DNA from: Paenibacillus pabuli
GTDB lineage: Bacteria; Bacillota; Bacilli; Paenibacillales; Paenibacillaceae
Assembly: GCF_023101145.1 (NCBI RefSeq)
Contig: NZ_CP073714.1
Location: forward strand, 2,852,001-2,916,000
Direction: 5' to 3'
Length of the DNA stretch: 64,000 nucleotides
Made by a program: the position numbers and the translations under genes. Within the stretch, counting starts at the first letter, position 1, and each line of letters starts with the position of its first letter. Shown piece by piece: positions 7,983 through 15,438 of this stretch. The notes beneath the pieces were generated by a model that saw only the letters and a program-made list of their open reading frames with translations, had not been told where the DNA came from and did not search any database.

Positions 7983-8123
7983 CTATGTGTTTGTTCAAAA
8001 GAGAACCTGCAAGTTATCTCTGAATGGGGAATATGGTCTGCTGTTTATCTGTCATTCATCTCTTCTCATTGACCTCTATGGAGGCATGCGTATGAGTGAT
8101 ACAATGCGTTTACAACCATTAAT

Positions 8124-8137
8124 TGAATACGTTTACA
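8124..8137. promoter_or_regulatory. cre-like or LacI-type operator before sugar operon
   Basis: TGAATACGTTTACA fits the loose catabolite-responsive element pattern TGNNANCGNTNNCA and lies 18 bases before the isomerase start. A second related half, ATGCGTTTACA, is just upstream at 8104-8114. CcpA control of a sugar catabolic operon would be natural; a local LacI-family regulator is the alternative. Confidence 0.5.
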
Positions 8138-8154
8138 TAAGGGGATGAATGTTG

Positions 8155-9069
8155 ATGAAATTGTCTGTATTCACTGTAGCGACACCGGACTTGACGGCAG
8201 ATGAATTGGCCTCGGCTGCGGCCGCAGCCGGAATCGAAGGGATTGAATGGAGGTATCGCGGAATACCGGCCGATGCGATGTCCGAAGAACCTTCGTATTG
8301 GAGACATAATCGCTGCTCGATAGATCCAGACCAATGGGAGGAACAGGTGCCTGCATTTCGTGAAGCGGCAAAAAAGCATGACAGACAATCGATTGCATTG
8401 GTGCCGTATCTGAGCTGTGGGGATTTGCTTGCTACAGAGCAGGCATTTCAAGCCGCTCAAGCCTTGGGAGCATCCATGATGCGTGTTGGGGTTCCCGGCT
8501 ATGATCGCAAAACCAGCTATCCTGAATTGTACAAACAAGCTGTGCATTATCTGAGTGAAGTTCAAGAGATGGCCCAACAGTATAAGGTAAAAGCCGTAGT
8601 GGAAACCCATCATCAAACGATTGCCCCCACGGCATCACTGGCCTATCGGCTGGTGCAATCGCTGGATTCACAGCATGTAGGCGTATTGTACGATCCGGGA
8701 AACATGGTGCATGAAGGATATGAGAACCACCGTATGGGACTGGAATTACTGGGACCTTATCTGGCACATGTACATGTGAAGAATGCGGCTTGGTTCAATG
8801 ATACATCGAGCGTGAATTCAATTTCCGGTGTGAATGAACGGAATACCAAAATATCGATAGCTGCAGCCTGGCATTGCCAGTGGGCCCCCTTGACTGAAGG
8901 GGTGGTGAACTGGTTGCAAGTGTTCCGGGACCTGAAATCCGTTGGATATGACGGGTATTACGGCATTGAGGATTTTAGCGGAGTTTTGGAATCGAAGGCA
9001 ATGTTACAGCATTTTGCAGATGTTTTTGCCGAAATTGAGCGTCGAGTTGACGAGGAGGTACAAGTATGA
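8155..9069 (+). CDS. Sugar phosphate isomerase/epimerase (xylose isomerase-like TIM barrel)
   Basis: A 304-residue AP-endonuclease-2-family barrel. Typical strands are visible: KLSVFTVATPDLTADELASAAAAAGIEGIEW at the start, VKAVVETHHQ (a metal ligand strand) near residue 150, VGVLYDPGNM near 180, YLAHVHVKNA near 205 and GYDGYYGIEDF near 265. Such proteins isomerise or epimerise sugars, keto-inositols or oxidised sugars. It overlaps the next dehydrogenase by four bases (ATGA), so they are translationally coupled. ATG 8149 is an alternative start. Confidence 0.82.
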   Translation: MKLSVFTVATPDLTADELASAAAAAGIEGIEWRYRGIPADAMSEEPSYWRHNRCSIDPDQWEEQVPAFREAAKKHDRQSIALVPYLSCGDLLATEQAFQAAQALGASMMRVGVPGYDRKTSYPELYKQAVHYLSEVQEMAQQYKVKAVVETHHQTIAPTASLAYRLVQSLDSQHVGVLYDPGNMVHEGYENHRMGLELLGPYLAHVHVKNAAWFNDTSSVNSISGVNERNTKISIAAAWHCQWAPLTEGVVNWLQVFRDLKSVGYDGYYGIEDFSGVLESKAMLQHFADVFAEIERRVDEEVQV

Positions 9070-10238
9070 GTTTGGTTCGAGTAGCCGTCATTGGAATTGG
9101 GAATATGGGTGCAGCCCATGCCAGAACGTTGGTAGCAGGAGAAGTACCGGGTGCAGAACTGGTGGCTGTGTGTGATGTGAGACAAGAAATGGGGAGCTGG
9201 GTATCCAGTAACCTTCCGGCTGCAGTCACCTATTGGCAGGATGCGGAGCAGATGATGTCATCCGGGACGATTGATGCTGTCATTATAGCAACTCCGCATT
9301 ATGATCATCCCGAAAAGGCCATTCAGGCTTTTCAGTATGGTTTGCATGTCATGATCGAGAAACCTGCCGGAGTATACACCAAACAGGTACGCAAGATGAA
9401 TGAAGCGGCTGCTGTCAGCGGCAAAGTGTTTTCCATGATGTATAACCAGCGAACAAACCCTTTATATATCAAGCTAAGGGATCTGATTGCCTCGGGGGAA
9501 CTGGGTGAGGTACGGCGCACCAACTGGATTATTACGAATTGGTATCGCTCCCAGAGTTATTATGATTCGGGCGGCTGGCGTGCAACCTGGGCTGGTGAAG
9601 GAGGCGGTGTCCTGATCAACCAGGACCCTCACCAACTTGACCTGTGGCAATGGACCATCGGCATGATGCCGGTGCGTATGCGTGCCTTCTGTTCATTTGG
9701 CAAATACCGGAACATTGAAGTGGAAGATGATGTAACGGCATATGTTGAGTATGAAAACGGAGCAACAGGTGTATTCGTAACTACAACGGGTGAAGCACCA
9801 GGCACCAACCGGTTTGAAGTCAATGGGGATCGCGGCAAAATTGTCATTGAAGATGGTCAGCTGACCTTCTGGCGTCTTCGTGAACCCGAGCCTGAATTCA
9901 ATCAGAGATTTACCGGAGGTTTTGGACAGCCGGAATGCTGGAAATGCGAGGTGCCAATTACCGGTGTGGAAACCGGACATCCTGGGCTGATTCGCAACTG
10001 GATCGATGCCATCTTGAACGGGACCCCGCTCATTGCTCCTGGTGAAGAGGGTATCCATGGATTAACATTGTCCAATGCCATGCTGCTGTCAACCTGGACG
10101 GATAACTGGGTGGATCTGCCGATCGACGAGGATTTATTCTATGAGCATTTGCAGCAGCGGATTGCCAGTTCAAATACAAAGAAAGACAAGGCAGGAAGCA
10201 GCAGTCAGCCTGCCGATCTGTCACAGACATTTAAGTAA
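9066..10238 (+). CDS. Gfo/Idh/MocA dehydrogenase, first of pair
   Basis: A 390-residue oxidoreductase. Rossmann motif GIGNMGAAHA at residues 10-19, EKPAG near 99-103, then GGGVLINQDPHQLDLWQW with the conserved His used in family members. It has a Ser/Lys-rich C-terminal extension (SSNTKKDKAGSSSQPADLSQ) beyond the catalytic domain. Start overlaps the isomerase stop. With the isomerase and the second dehydrogenase it suggests NAD-dependent oxidation-epimerisation-reduction of a sugar or inositol-like compound; the substrate is inference only. Confidence 0.87.
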   Translation: MSLVRVAVIGIGNMGAAHARTLVAGEVPGAELVAVCDVRQEMGSWVSSNLPAAVTYWQDAEQMMSSGTIDAVIIATPHYDHPEKAIQAFQYGLHVMIEKPAGVYTKQVRKMNEAAAVSGKVFSMMYNQRTNPLYIKLRDLIASGELGEVRRTNWIITNWYRSQSYYDSGGWRATWAGEGGGVLINQDPHQLDLWQWTIGMMPVRMRAFCSFGKYRNIEVEDDVTAYVEYENGATGVFVTTTGEAPGTNRFEVNGDRGKIVIEDGQLTFWRLREPEPEFNQRFTGGFGQPECWKCEVPITGVETGHPGLIRNWIDAILNGTPLIAPGEEGIHGLTLSNAMLLSTWTDNWVDLPIDEDLFYEHLQQRIASSNTKKDKAGSSSQPADLSQTFK

Positions 10239-10336
10239 TGCTTTTGCACAAATCCAGAATCCAGAGACTCATTTTCAATACTTAATCATACAAGGTACGA
10301 ATTCAAATGCCCATAAGGGAAGGATGGATATAAGAC

Positions 10337-11434
10337 ATGGCAAAAGACGGAATGTTCTATGCCCCAAAGAGTGTGAAAAAAGAGGTTGTATGCGGCCCGG
10401 GGGAATTTGTTATTGGGGCGGTTGCACTGGACCATGGACATATCTATGGTATGGTTGGCGGGCTGGTGGAGGCCGGAGCAACACTCAAATGGGTATACGA
10501 TCCTGACCCGGCTAAGGTCGAGGCTTTTCGGAAACAGTTCCCTCAGGCACAGGTCGCGGCATCTGAGGCAGAAGTGCTTGGCGACGATGAAGTGCAGCTC
10601 GTAGCCGGAGCAGCCATACCGTCGGAACGTGCGCCACTCGGCATGAGAGTCATGGCCGCAGGCAAGGATTATTTTACGGACAAAGCCCCCTTTACCACAC
10701 TGGATCAACTGTCTCTTGCACGTGAAGAAGTTAAACGTACGGGGAAAAAGTATATGGTCTATTACAGTGAACGTCTGCATGTGGAAAGTGCGGTTTATGC
10801 CGGACAACTGATCGAACAGGGAGCCATCGGGAAGGTTGTACAGGTTATGGGGACGGGGCCGCATCGATTGAATGCGGGTGGTCGGCCGGAGTGGTTCTTC
10901 CAGCATGAAAAGTATGGCGGCATCCTTTGTGATATTGGAAGTCATCAGATCGAGCAGTTTCTGACCTTTGCTTCCTGTACGGATGCAGAAGTGGCGTTCA
11001 GTCGGGTGAACAACTTCAATCATCCACAATTCCCGGAACTAGAGGACTTTGGCGAAGCATCACTCATCGGCAACAACGGAGCTTCCGGTTACTTCCGGGT
11101 AGACTGGTTTACACCGGATGGTCTGGGCACATGGGGTGATGGCCGAACGGTTATCTTGGGAACGGACGGATACATTGAACTGCGTAAGTATATCGACGTG
11201 GCGAGAGAGCGTGAAGGCGATCAGGTGTACCTGGTTAACCATGAAGGGGAATACCGATATAGCGTCAAAGGACAGGTCGGTTATCCGTTCTTCGGTGAAC
11301 TGATCCGAGACTGTCTCGATCGAACAGAGAATGCGATGACACAGGAGCATGCGTTTAAGGCGGCAGAACTCTGCTTGATTGCGCAGCATAAGGCAATGAG
11401 TGAGAGAGTGGTATGGAGCAGTGGTGCGAAGTAA
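10337..11434 (+). CDS. Gfo/Idh/MocA dehydrogenase, second of pair
   Basis: A 365-residue oxidoreductase with a divergent Rossmann start (EFVIGAVALDHGHIYGMVGGLVEAGATLKWVYDPD) and DKAPFTTLDQL in place of the usual EKP motif, so the lysine is kept at DK. GGILCDIGSHQIEQFLTFA holds the usual substrate-side His. The DHGH element near residue 26 is typical of a myo-inositol-dehydrogenase-like subgroup. It follows the first dehydrogenase after about 100 bases with an AAGGGAAGG-like RBS. A strong terminator ends the operon. Confidence 0.83.
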   Translation: MAKDGMFYAPKSVKKEVVCGPGEFVIGAVALDHGHIYGMVGGLVEAGATLKWVYDPDPAKVEAFRKQFPQAQVAASEAEVLGDDEVQLVAGAAIPSERAPLGMRVMAAGKDYFTDKAPFTTLDQLSLAREEVKRTGKKYMVYYSERLHVESAVYAGQLIEQGAIGKVVQVMGTGPHRLNAGGRPEWFFQHEKYGGILCDIGSHQIEQFLTFASCTDAEVAFSRVNNFNHPQFPELEDFGEASLIGNNGASGYFRVDWFTPDGLGTWGDGRTVILGTDGYIELRKYIDVAREREGDQVYLVNHEGEYRYSVKGQVGYPFFGELIRDCLDRTENAMTQEHAFKAAELCLIAQHKAMSERVVWSSGAK

Positions 11435-11472
11435 AGGGTTTTGTATAAAATAGTACTTATAGATGTGAGAGG

Positions 11473-11505
11473 AGAGCAGCCCGCTGTAGAGGCTGCTCTT
11501 TTGTT
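11473..11505 (+). terminator. Terminator at the end of the sugar operon
   Basis: AGAGCAGCC and GGCTGCTCT form a perfect nine-pair stem around CGCTGTAGA, followed by T-rich sequence. It marks the left border of core-like DNA; AT-rich cassette DNA begins just after. Confidence 0.9.
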
Positions 11506-11562
11506 TGTTGTGCTACCTTCGCAAATGGAACAATATGGTTTATTATGAAAGTAGTTCAGAAA

Positions 11563-11568
11563 TTGACT
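11563..11568 (+). promoter_or_regulatory. Possible -35 box left of the cassette array
   Basis: TTGACT is a good -35 box, but no -10 box sits at the right spacing (TACGAA is 15 bases away, TACATA 22). If the array has a common promoter, as integrons do, this is the place to expect it. Weak. Confidence 0.25.
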
Positions 11569-11604
11569 TGAATGTGTGGTGTTTACGAAGTACATAAATT
11601 AGCT

Positions 11605-11616
11605 GTTATGTGAAAC
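11605..11616 (+). repeat. Lone GTTATGT core with GAAAC tail: candidate primary attachment site
   Basis: GTTATGTGAAAC here matches the right end of the attC-like repeats (for example GTTATCTGAAAC at 12299 and GTTAGGCGAAAC at 16639), but no left half or inner box precedes it. It lies 46 bases before the first array gene, the same distance as the right ends of the other repeats lie before their genes. This is what an attI-type site, or the stump of a lost site, would look like. Confidence 0.45.
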
Positions 11617-11656
11617 CGATGCAAGTGCGATAAAGATAATAAAGGAAGTGAGTCAT

Positions 11657-12106
11657 TTGGAGTATTCTGATTTGTTCAATTTAAAGAATATTTATCTCGA
11701 TCAAATATATGAACCTGAGGAGAACACCCTTAGATTACTCTTCAGTCGAAGTAGAACTAGTGAACCTCCTGAAACAATAACAATTGGAAAAATTGAAATT
11801 AAAGATACATATTCGATTGATGTAGATGAAACATTACCTTTATTACAAATGGATTTTGAATGGTACATTGGATATTCAATTCGAAATGAAAGTTACACTT
11901 CATGGGATGATTATGAAGAATTTGAGGGTAAGATCTTTAGGATTTATAGTAAATCTAGATACTTAGACTTTATTAAAGTAGGAACATTTGCTTCTGAGGA
12001 TTACCCAGGTCCATTTAAGCATTATGGCATCGCATGTCTTAACCATATCGTGGATGTTGTATCAGTTTCTGAACCAATTATTAAGGAAGTTCAACGAACT
12101 AAATAA
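11657..12106 (+). CDS. Unrecognised protein, first cassette gene
   Basis: 149 residues, acidic and soluble, with many aromatic and Glu/Asp residues (ENTLRLLFSRSRTSEPPETITIG, DFEWYIGYSIRNESYTSWDDYEEFEGKIFRIYSKSRYLDF). I recognise no family. The segment resembles small beta-rich hypothetical proteins of bacilli. TTG 11657 is chosen for AAGGAAG eight bases upstream; GTG 11648 lies inside that site. Strongly AT-rich compared with the operon to the left. The first attC-like repeat starts 36 bases after its stop. Confidence 0.65.
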   Translation: MEYSDLFNLKNIYLDQIYEPEENTLRLLFSRSRTSEPPETITIGKIEIKDTYSIDVDETLPLLQMDFEWYIGYSIRNESYTSWDDYEEFEGKIFRIYSKSRYLDFIKVGTFASEDYPGPFKHYGIACLNHIVDVVSVSEPIIKEVQRTK

Positions 12107-12141
12107 GATTATTGAATGTATCTCAAGAAGGCATCGGTCTC

Positions 12142-12305
12142 AGATAACATTATGTTCACGCTTCGGGCCATTTGGCCCTCGGTCCACCCGAGGAGATTCC
12201 CAAGAAGAGGATTCAGGTGGACACATCCCCACCACCTAACCGCATCGCGGCCGGACCTAAAGGTCCTTAAGGTGGTGGGACGTCGTGAACACGGAAACGT
12301 TATCT
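12142..12305 (+). repeat. attC-like site 1
   Basis: Left box AGATAAC (12142-12148) pairs perfectly with right box GTTATCT (12299-12305). After an ATTAT spacer, inner box GTTCACG pairs with CGTGAAC before an eight-base spacer. The centre has a hairpin (GGGCCATTTGGCCC), a long-range arm (GTCCACC with GGTGGAC) and a third arm (CCCACCACCTAA with TTAAGGTGGTGGG) enclosing two small hairpins. It lies 35 bases after a stop and 29 before the next start. Confidence 0.85.
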
Positions 12306-12334
12306 GAAACCGGCAAGATAGAGAGGAGAAAAAC

Positions 12335-12799
12335 ATGATACTTGGATTGTATGAAGCACATTTACCAGTGAGCAATTTAAGGCAATCAATTGAGTTTTAT
12401 TCGAAATTAGGATTAGAGTTGGCCTGGAGAGATGAAGATACAGCTTTCTTCTGGATTGAAAAAGAAAAGAGTTGGGTGGGTCTTTGGGAAGGCGAAGAGC
12501 ATAAAATTTCTTACCATCCGTCGTTAAGACATCTAGCATTTCGAGTTAGTTATGAAGATCTTAGAAACAGTATAAAATGGCTTCAAACGATTGAGATAGA
12601 TCCCGTTCCATTTGGAAAAAGAGATTCAATCCATCCATTCGTCAGACCCAATCAGGGAAACGCTTCAGTTTACTTCGATGATCCAGATGGAAATAGTTTA
12701 GAATTAATGTGTTTTGTAAGCGTCCCTGAAAACTTAAAAAATATATCAAATAAATTATCAATAGAAGAATGGGAAGAGCTTTTGAAAGAGACGAATTAA
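12335..12799 (+). CDS. VOC (glyoxalase/bleomycin-resistance fold) family protein
   Basis: A 154-residue protein with the paired beta-alpha-beta-beta-beta units of VOC proteins. The first unit begins LYEAHLPVSNLRQSIEFYSKLGLELAWRDEDTAFFWI; the second carries HLAFRVSYEDLRNSIKWL, and NASVYFDDPDGNSLELMCF ends it. His near residue 6, His near 65 and the Glu in LELM are candidate metal ligands. Family members include glyoxalases, fosfomycin-modifying enzymes and ligand-binding resistance proteins. ATG 12335 follows GAGAGGAG. A cassette gene between sites 1 and 2. Confidence 0.85.
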   Translation: MILGLYEAHLPVSNLRQSIEFYSKLGLELAWRDEDTAFFWIEKEKSWVGLWEGEEHKISYHPSLRHLAFRVSYEDLRNSIKWLQTIEIDPVPFGKRDSIHPFVRPNQGNASVYFDDPDGNSLELMCFVSVPENLKNISNKLSIEEWEELLKETN

Positions 12800-12841
12800 A
12801 GAACTTATTTATTGGGATATTTCAAATGAAGTGCCGGCGTC

Positions 12842-12956
12842 AGATAACATAATATTCATGCTGCGGCTCCGATGGGCCTTGGTCTGCAAGAAGAAATTCA
12901 GAGAGGCATTTCAGCAGACAACCCCTTTGGGGTTCATGAATACAGGAATGTTAGAT
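12842..12956 (+). repeat. attC-like site 2
   Basis: Left box AGATAAC, right box GTTAGAT (12950-12956). Inner boxes are ATTCATG (12854-12860) and CATGAAT (12935-12941): both arms changed together compared with ATTCACG/CGTGAAT elsewhere. The centre keeps GTCTGC pairing with GCAGAC and a short ACCCCTTTGGGGT hairpin in place of the large third arm. 115 bases. Confidence 0.85.
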
Positions 12957-13003
12957 GAAATTCCTAAAATTGATATAAAGAACTCAAGTAGGTGAATATC
13001 AAG

Positions 13004-13609
13004 ATGCCTTATATAAAACCTGTAATTCGAGAACCTTACTATGATAAACCTGTATGGATTGAGAATGAGGTGACTCGAAAGGAGTTCACTTTTTTATCCT
13101 CAAATAGTAGTACAGCTGAAGTTGAATTGTTTTTACTGCATTTATTTGGCTACAACAGCATTGATGCAGCGAAGTCTTTTGAAGAATCTTTTAAAGAACT
13201 ATTTGAAGAAGATGAAGTAGCAATATTAGGCGGGGTTACTTTTATGCAGGATGAAGAAACGTATATTATGCCTAGCTGTTGTTGTGGGCTTGAGGAATTT
13301 CAAACTATTACTAATTCTATTAATGCCAAACAAAGTCCATGGCTAGGGCATGACCCTTCACCTGGAATTAAATATTATGAAGATTATGTCTTAGTATGGT
13401 CGGATTGTCCAGACAAACAAAAGGAAGAATTATCAAGTATTAGGTTTACCTATAAAGAACTATTAGAAGGACTAGAGAAATGCAAAAAGGACTTATTAGG
13501 ATTTATAGAAGAACCATTATACAAATGGATCAAAATGAGAGATGAAGAAATAGCGAATCGAATGAAACAAAAAATGTTTCATTGGTTTTTAAAAGACGAT
13601 TATTCTTGA
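13004..13609 (+). CDS. Unrecognised protein, cassette gene
   Basis: 201 residues, acidic, no signal peptide or membrane span. Notable are CCCGLEEFQ near residue 87 and a conserved-looking HDPSPGIKYYEDYVLVWSD stretch; the C-terminus is basic and helical (KMRDEEIANRMKQKMFHWFLKDD). It looks like an uncharacterised bacillar family with a SMI1/SUKH-like alternation of aromatic and acidic residues, but I cannot name one. ATG 13004 has AGGTGA eight bases upstream; GTG 12992 is inside that site. Confidence 0.65.
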   Translation: MPYIKPVIREPYYDKPVWIENEVTRKEFTFLSSNSSTAEVELFLLHLFGYNSIDAAKSFEESFKELFEEDEVAILGGVTFMQDEETYIMPSCCCGLEEFQTITNSINAKQSPWLGHDPSPGIKYYEDYVLVWSDCPDKQKEELSSIRFTYKELLEGLEKCKKDLLGFIEEPLYKWIKMRDEEIANRMKQKMFHWFLKDDYS

Positions 13610-13635
13610 ATGCATTCCAGGAAGTCAGGAACTTC

Positions 13636-13799
13636 AGCTAACATTATATCCGCATCGGAGCCTATCGGCTCCTCGATCCGTAAGAAGCAATTGGCAGGGA
13701 AGTGAATTCAGCGGACATCCGCACCGACTAACCGCATCGCGGCAGGCTCCTTACGGAGCCTTAAGTCGGTGGGACGTCGTGAATACAGCAACGTTAGGC
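13636..13799 (+). repeat. attC-like site 3
   Basis: Left box AGCTAAC, right box GTTAGGC (13793-13799), extended by TTC and GAA outside. The left inner box is altered (TATCCGC in place of TATTCACGC) while CGTGAAT is intact on the right. All three central arms are present: GGAGCC/GGCTCC, ATCCGT with GCGGAC, and CACCGACT/AGTCGGTG, the last enclosing CCGCATCGCGG and GGCTCCTTACGGAGCC hairpins. Confidence 0.83.
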
Positions 13800-13843
13800 G
13801 AAACTTCGGGAATATAAATCAAATAAACTCAAAGGGGATTTCG

Positions 13844-14419
13844 ATGAAGAATCAAAAACCAGTAATTATTGAAGAATACAATAAAGAATGGGCAAAAGCA
13901 TTCAATATAATAGAATCAATTTTATCAAATGAACTTAGTGGTCTAGCATTACGAATTGAGCACGTTGGAAGTACATCGGTACCGAATCTTGCGGCCAAAC
14001 CAATCATTGATATTGATGTAGTAATTGAATCTATGGAGTACCTACCAGTGGTAATCAAGAAGTTAGACGAATTGGGATATGTACACGAAGGTGATTTAGG
14101 AATTAAGAACAGAGAGGCATTTGCAAGAAAGGATGTTTATGTACCTTACAGTAGCGAAGGCTATGTGAAGCACGAACATCATCTATACGTATGCAATAGA
14201 GAAAGTGACGAACTAAAAAGACATATAATGTTTCGAGACATATTAAGAAAGTATCCTTTATTGGTATCTGAGTACACAAATTTGAAGATCCAACTGTCAA
14301 GTAAATTCAGAAACAATCGCAATGCCTATACTGAAGGAAAGACAGAATTTGTTACGAGGATAATGAATGAGTACAAAGATGTTTTGTGGAGTATTTCAGA
14401 AGACAAAGACATCCGATAA
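13844..14419 (+). CDS. GrpB/UPF0157 nucleotidyltransferase-like protein
   Basis: 191 residues. The signature EHVGSTSVPNLAAKPIIDIDV near residues 40-60 is the GrpB form of the nucleotidyltransferase G-S plus D-x-D motif, and HEHHLYVC near 110 is a second conserved block. GrpB proteins were once thought linked to CoaE; their substrates remain uncertain. They are common in integron cassettes and in mobile accessory DNA. ATG 13844 has AAAGGGG upstream. The TAA stop overlaps the left box of site 4, a very tight cassette. Confidence 0.88.
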   Translation: MKNQKPVIIEEYNKEWAKAFNIIESILSNELSGLALRIEHVGSTSVPNLAAKPIIDIDVVIESMEYLPVVIKKLDELGYVHEGDLGIKNREAFARKDVYVPYSSEGYVKHEHHLYVCNRESDELKRHIMFRDILRKYPLLVSEYTNLKIQLSSKFRNNRNAYTEGKTEFVTRIMNEYKDVLWSISEDKDIR

Positions 14420-14489
14420 CAAAGTGTTCCAACTTCGCGACTGTCGTCGCTCGGTCTGCTTGAGGAATTTTCATTGAAGCAGGTTAGGT
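14414..14489 (+). repeat. attC-like site 4, short form
   Basis: Left box CGATAAC contains the GrpB stop codon; right box GTTAGGT is 14483-14489. At 76 bases it lacks the third arm and the usual inner CGTGAAT box, but keeps a GCGAC/GTCGTCGC-type hairpin and GTCTGCTT pairing with GAAGCAG next to the right box. It resembles a short attC made by loss of the central domain. Confidence 0.7.
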
Positions 14490-14526
14490 GAAATCCCCTA
14501 AAGACATTTAAATAAAAGGAGATCCA

Positions 14527-15234
14527 ATGAAGAGAACAATAGTGATCAGTGATATACATGGATGTATCAAGGAATTCAATCAGTTACTGTTAGAGATCGA
14601 TTATAATTCAGTTGTTGATCAACTCATTTTGCTTGGTGATTATGTAGATAGAGGTCCCGACAGCAAGTCAGTAGTTGATAGAGTAATCGATCTAGTGAGT
14701 AATCATAAAGTAATAGCATTACGAGGAAATCACGATCAACGACTTTATGATCTAGTTAATAGTCAGAGCAGGGAAGTTAGAATCAAATTTCTCGAACATG
14801 GAGGAATACAGACAATTCAAAGTTATTGTGATACGAACTCTGAGATCACGGAAGAACAATTGCAACAAGGAATTGAATTAATTCGAACTAACTATCAGCA
14901 TCATACGGATTTTCTTGGACAATTGCCTCTAAATTATGAGGACAGTCATCACATATATGTTCATGCTGGTTTGAACCCTAGCTACGCAGACTGGAGAAAA
15001 CAACCTGAACGTGATTTTATGTATATTAAGGACGACTTTATAAGATCACGTTTCGACTTGAAGAAGAAGATCGTTTTTGGACATACGAGAACAATTGATA
15101 TACATAATCAACCTGATATTTGGTTTAGTGAGGATAAAATAGGTGTAGACGGTGGATGTGCATATGGTATGCAGCTGAACTGCCTAATTTTTCAAGATGG
15201 AAAGTATATAACTGAACATATAAAGAAGTCTTGA
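14527..15234 (+). CDS. PPP-type metallophosphoesterase (ApaH/phosphatase-like)
   Basis: 235 residues with the full serine/threonine-phosphatase-type metal motif set: SDIHG at residues 8-12, GDYVDRGPDS near 37, RGNHDQ near 66, HAGLNP near 148 and GHTRT near 182. Enzymes of this group hydrolyse phosphoproteins or diadenosine polyphosphates. The natural substrate is unknown. RBS AAAGGAG precedes the ATG, 38 bases after the right end of site 4. Much more AT-rich than the phosphoesterase at 7.4 kb, so of different origin. Confidence 0.87.
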   Translation: MKRTIVISDIHGCIKEFNQLLLEIDYNSVVDQLILLGDYVDRGPDSKSVVDRVIDLVSNHKVIALRGNHDQRLYDLVNSQSREVRIKFLEHGGIQTIQSYCDTNSEITEEQLQQGIELIRTNYQHHTDFLGQLPLNYEDSHHIYVHAGLNPSYADWRKQPERDFMYIKDDFIRSRFDLKKKIVFGHTRTIDIHNQPDIWFSEDKIGVDGGCAYGMQLNCLIFQDGKYITEHIKKS

Positions 15235-15260
15235 ATGTAGTTTAAGACGCGGGGGACATC

Positions 15261-15409
15261 ACCTAACATTATATCCACGCATTGGAGCCTGAAGTGGAAT
15301 GGCAGGGAAGTGGATTCAGCGGACACCTCTGCACCGACTAACCGCATCGCGGCCGGCTCATGACGGAGCCTTAAGTCGGTGAGACGTCGTGAATACAGGA
15401 ATGTTAGGC
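15261..15409 (+). repeat. attC-like site 5
   Basis: Left box ACCTAAC (a full RYYYAAC match), right box GTTAGGC. Inner boxes ATCCACG and CGTGAAT pair with one G-T. The third arm CACCGACT/AGTCGGTG with CCGCATCGCGG and a GGCTC...GAGCC hairpin is nearly the same as in site 3; the second hairpin region is reduced. Confidence 0.85.
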
Positions 15410-15438
15410 GAAAACGCAAAGAGAAAGGAAGAAACTTT

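Noticed and set aside
1..11434. Integrase gene in the left flank
   Set aside because: Every substantial frame there is assigned to another family; no Arg-His-Arg-Tyr recombinase motif set or serine-recombinase start was found.
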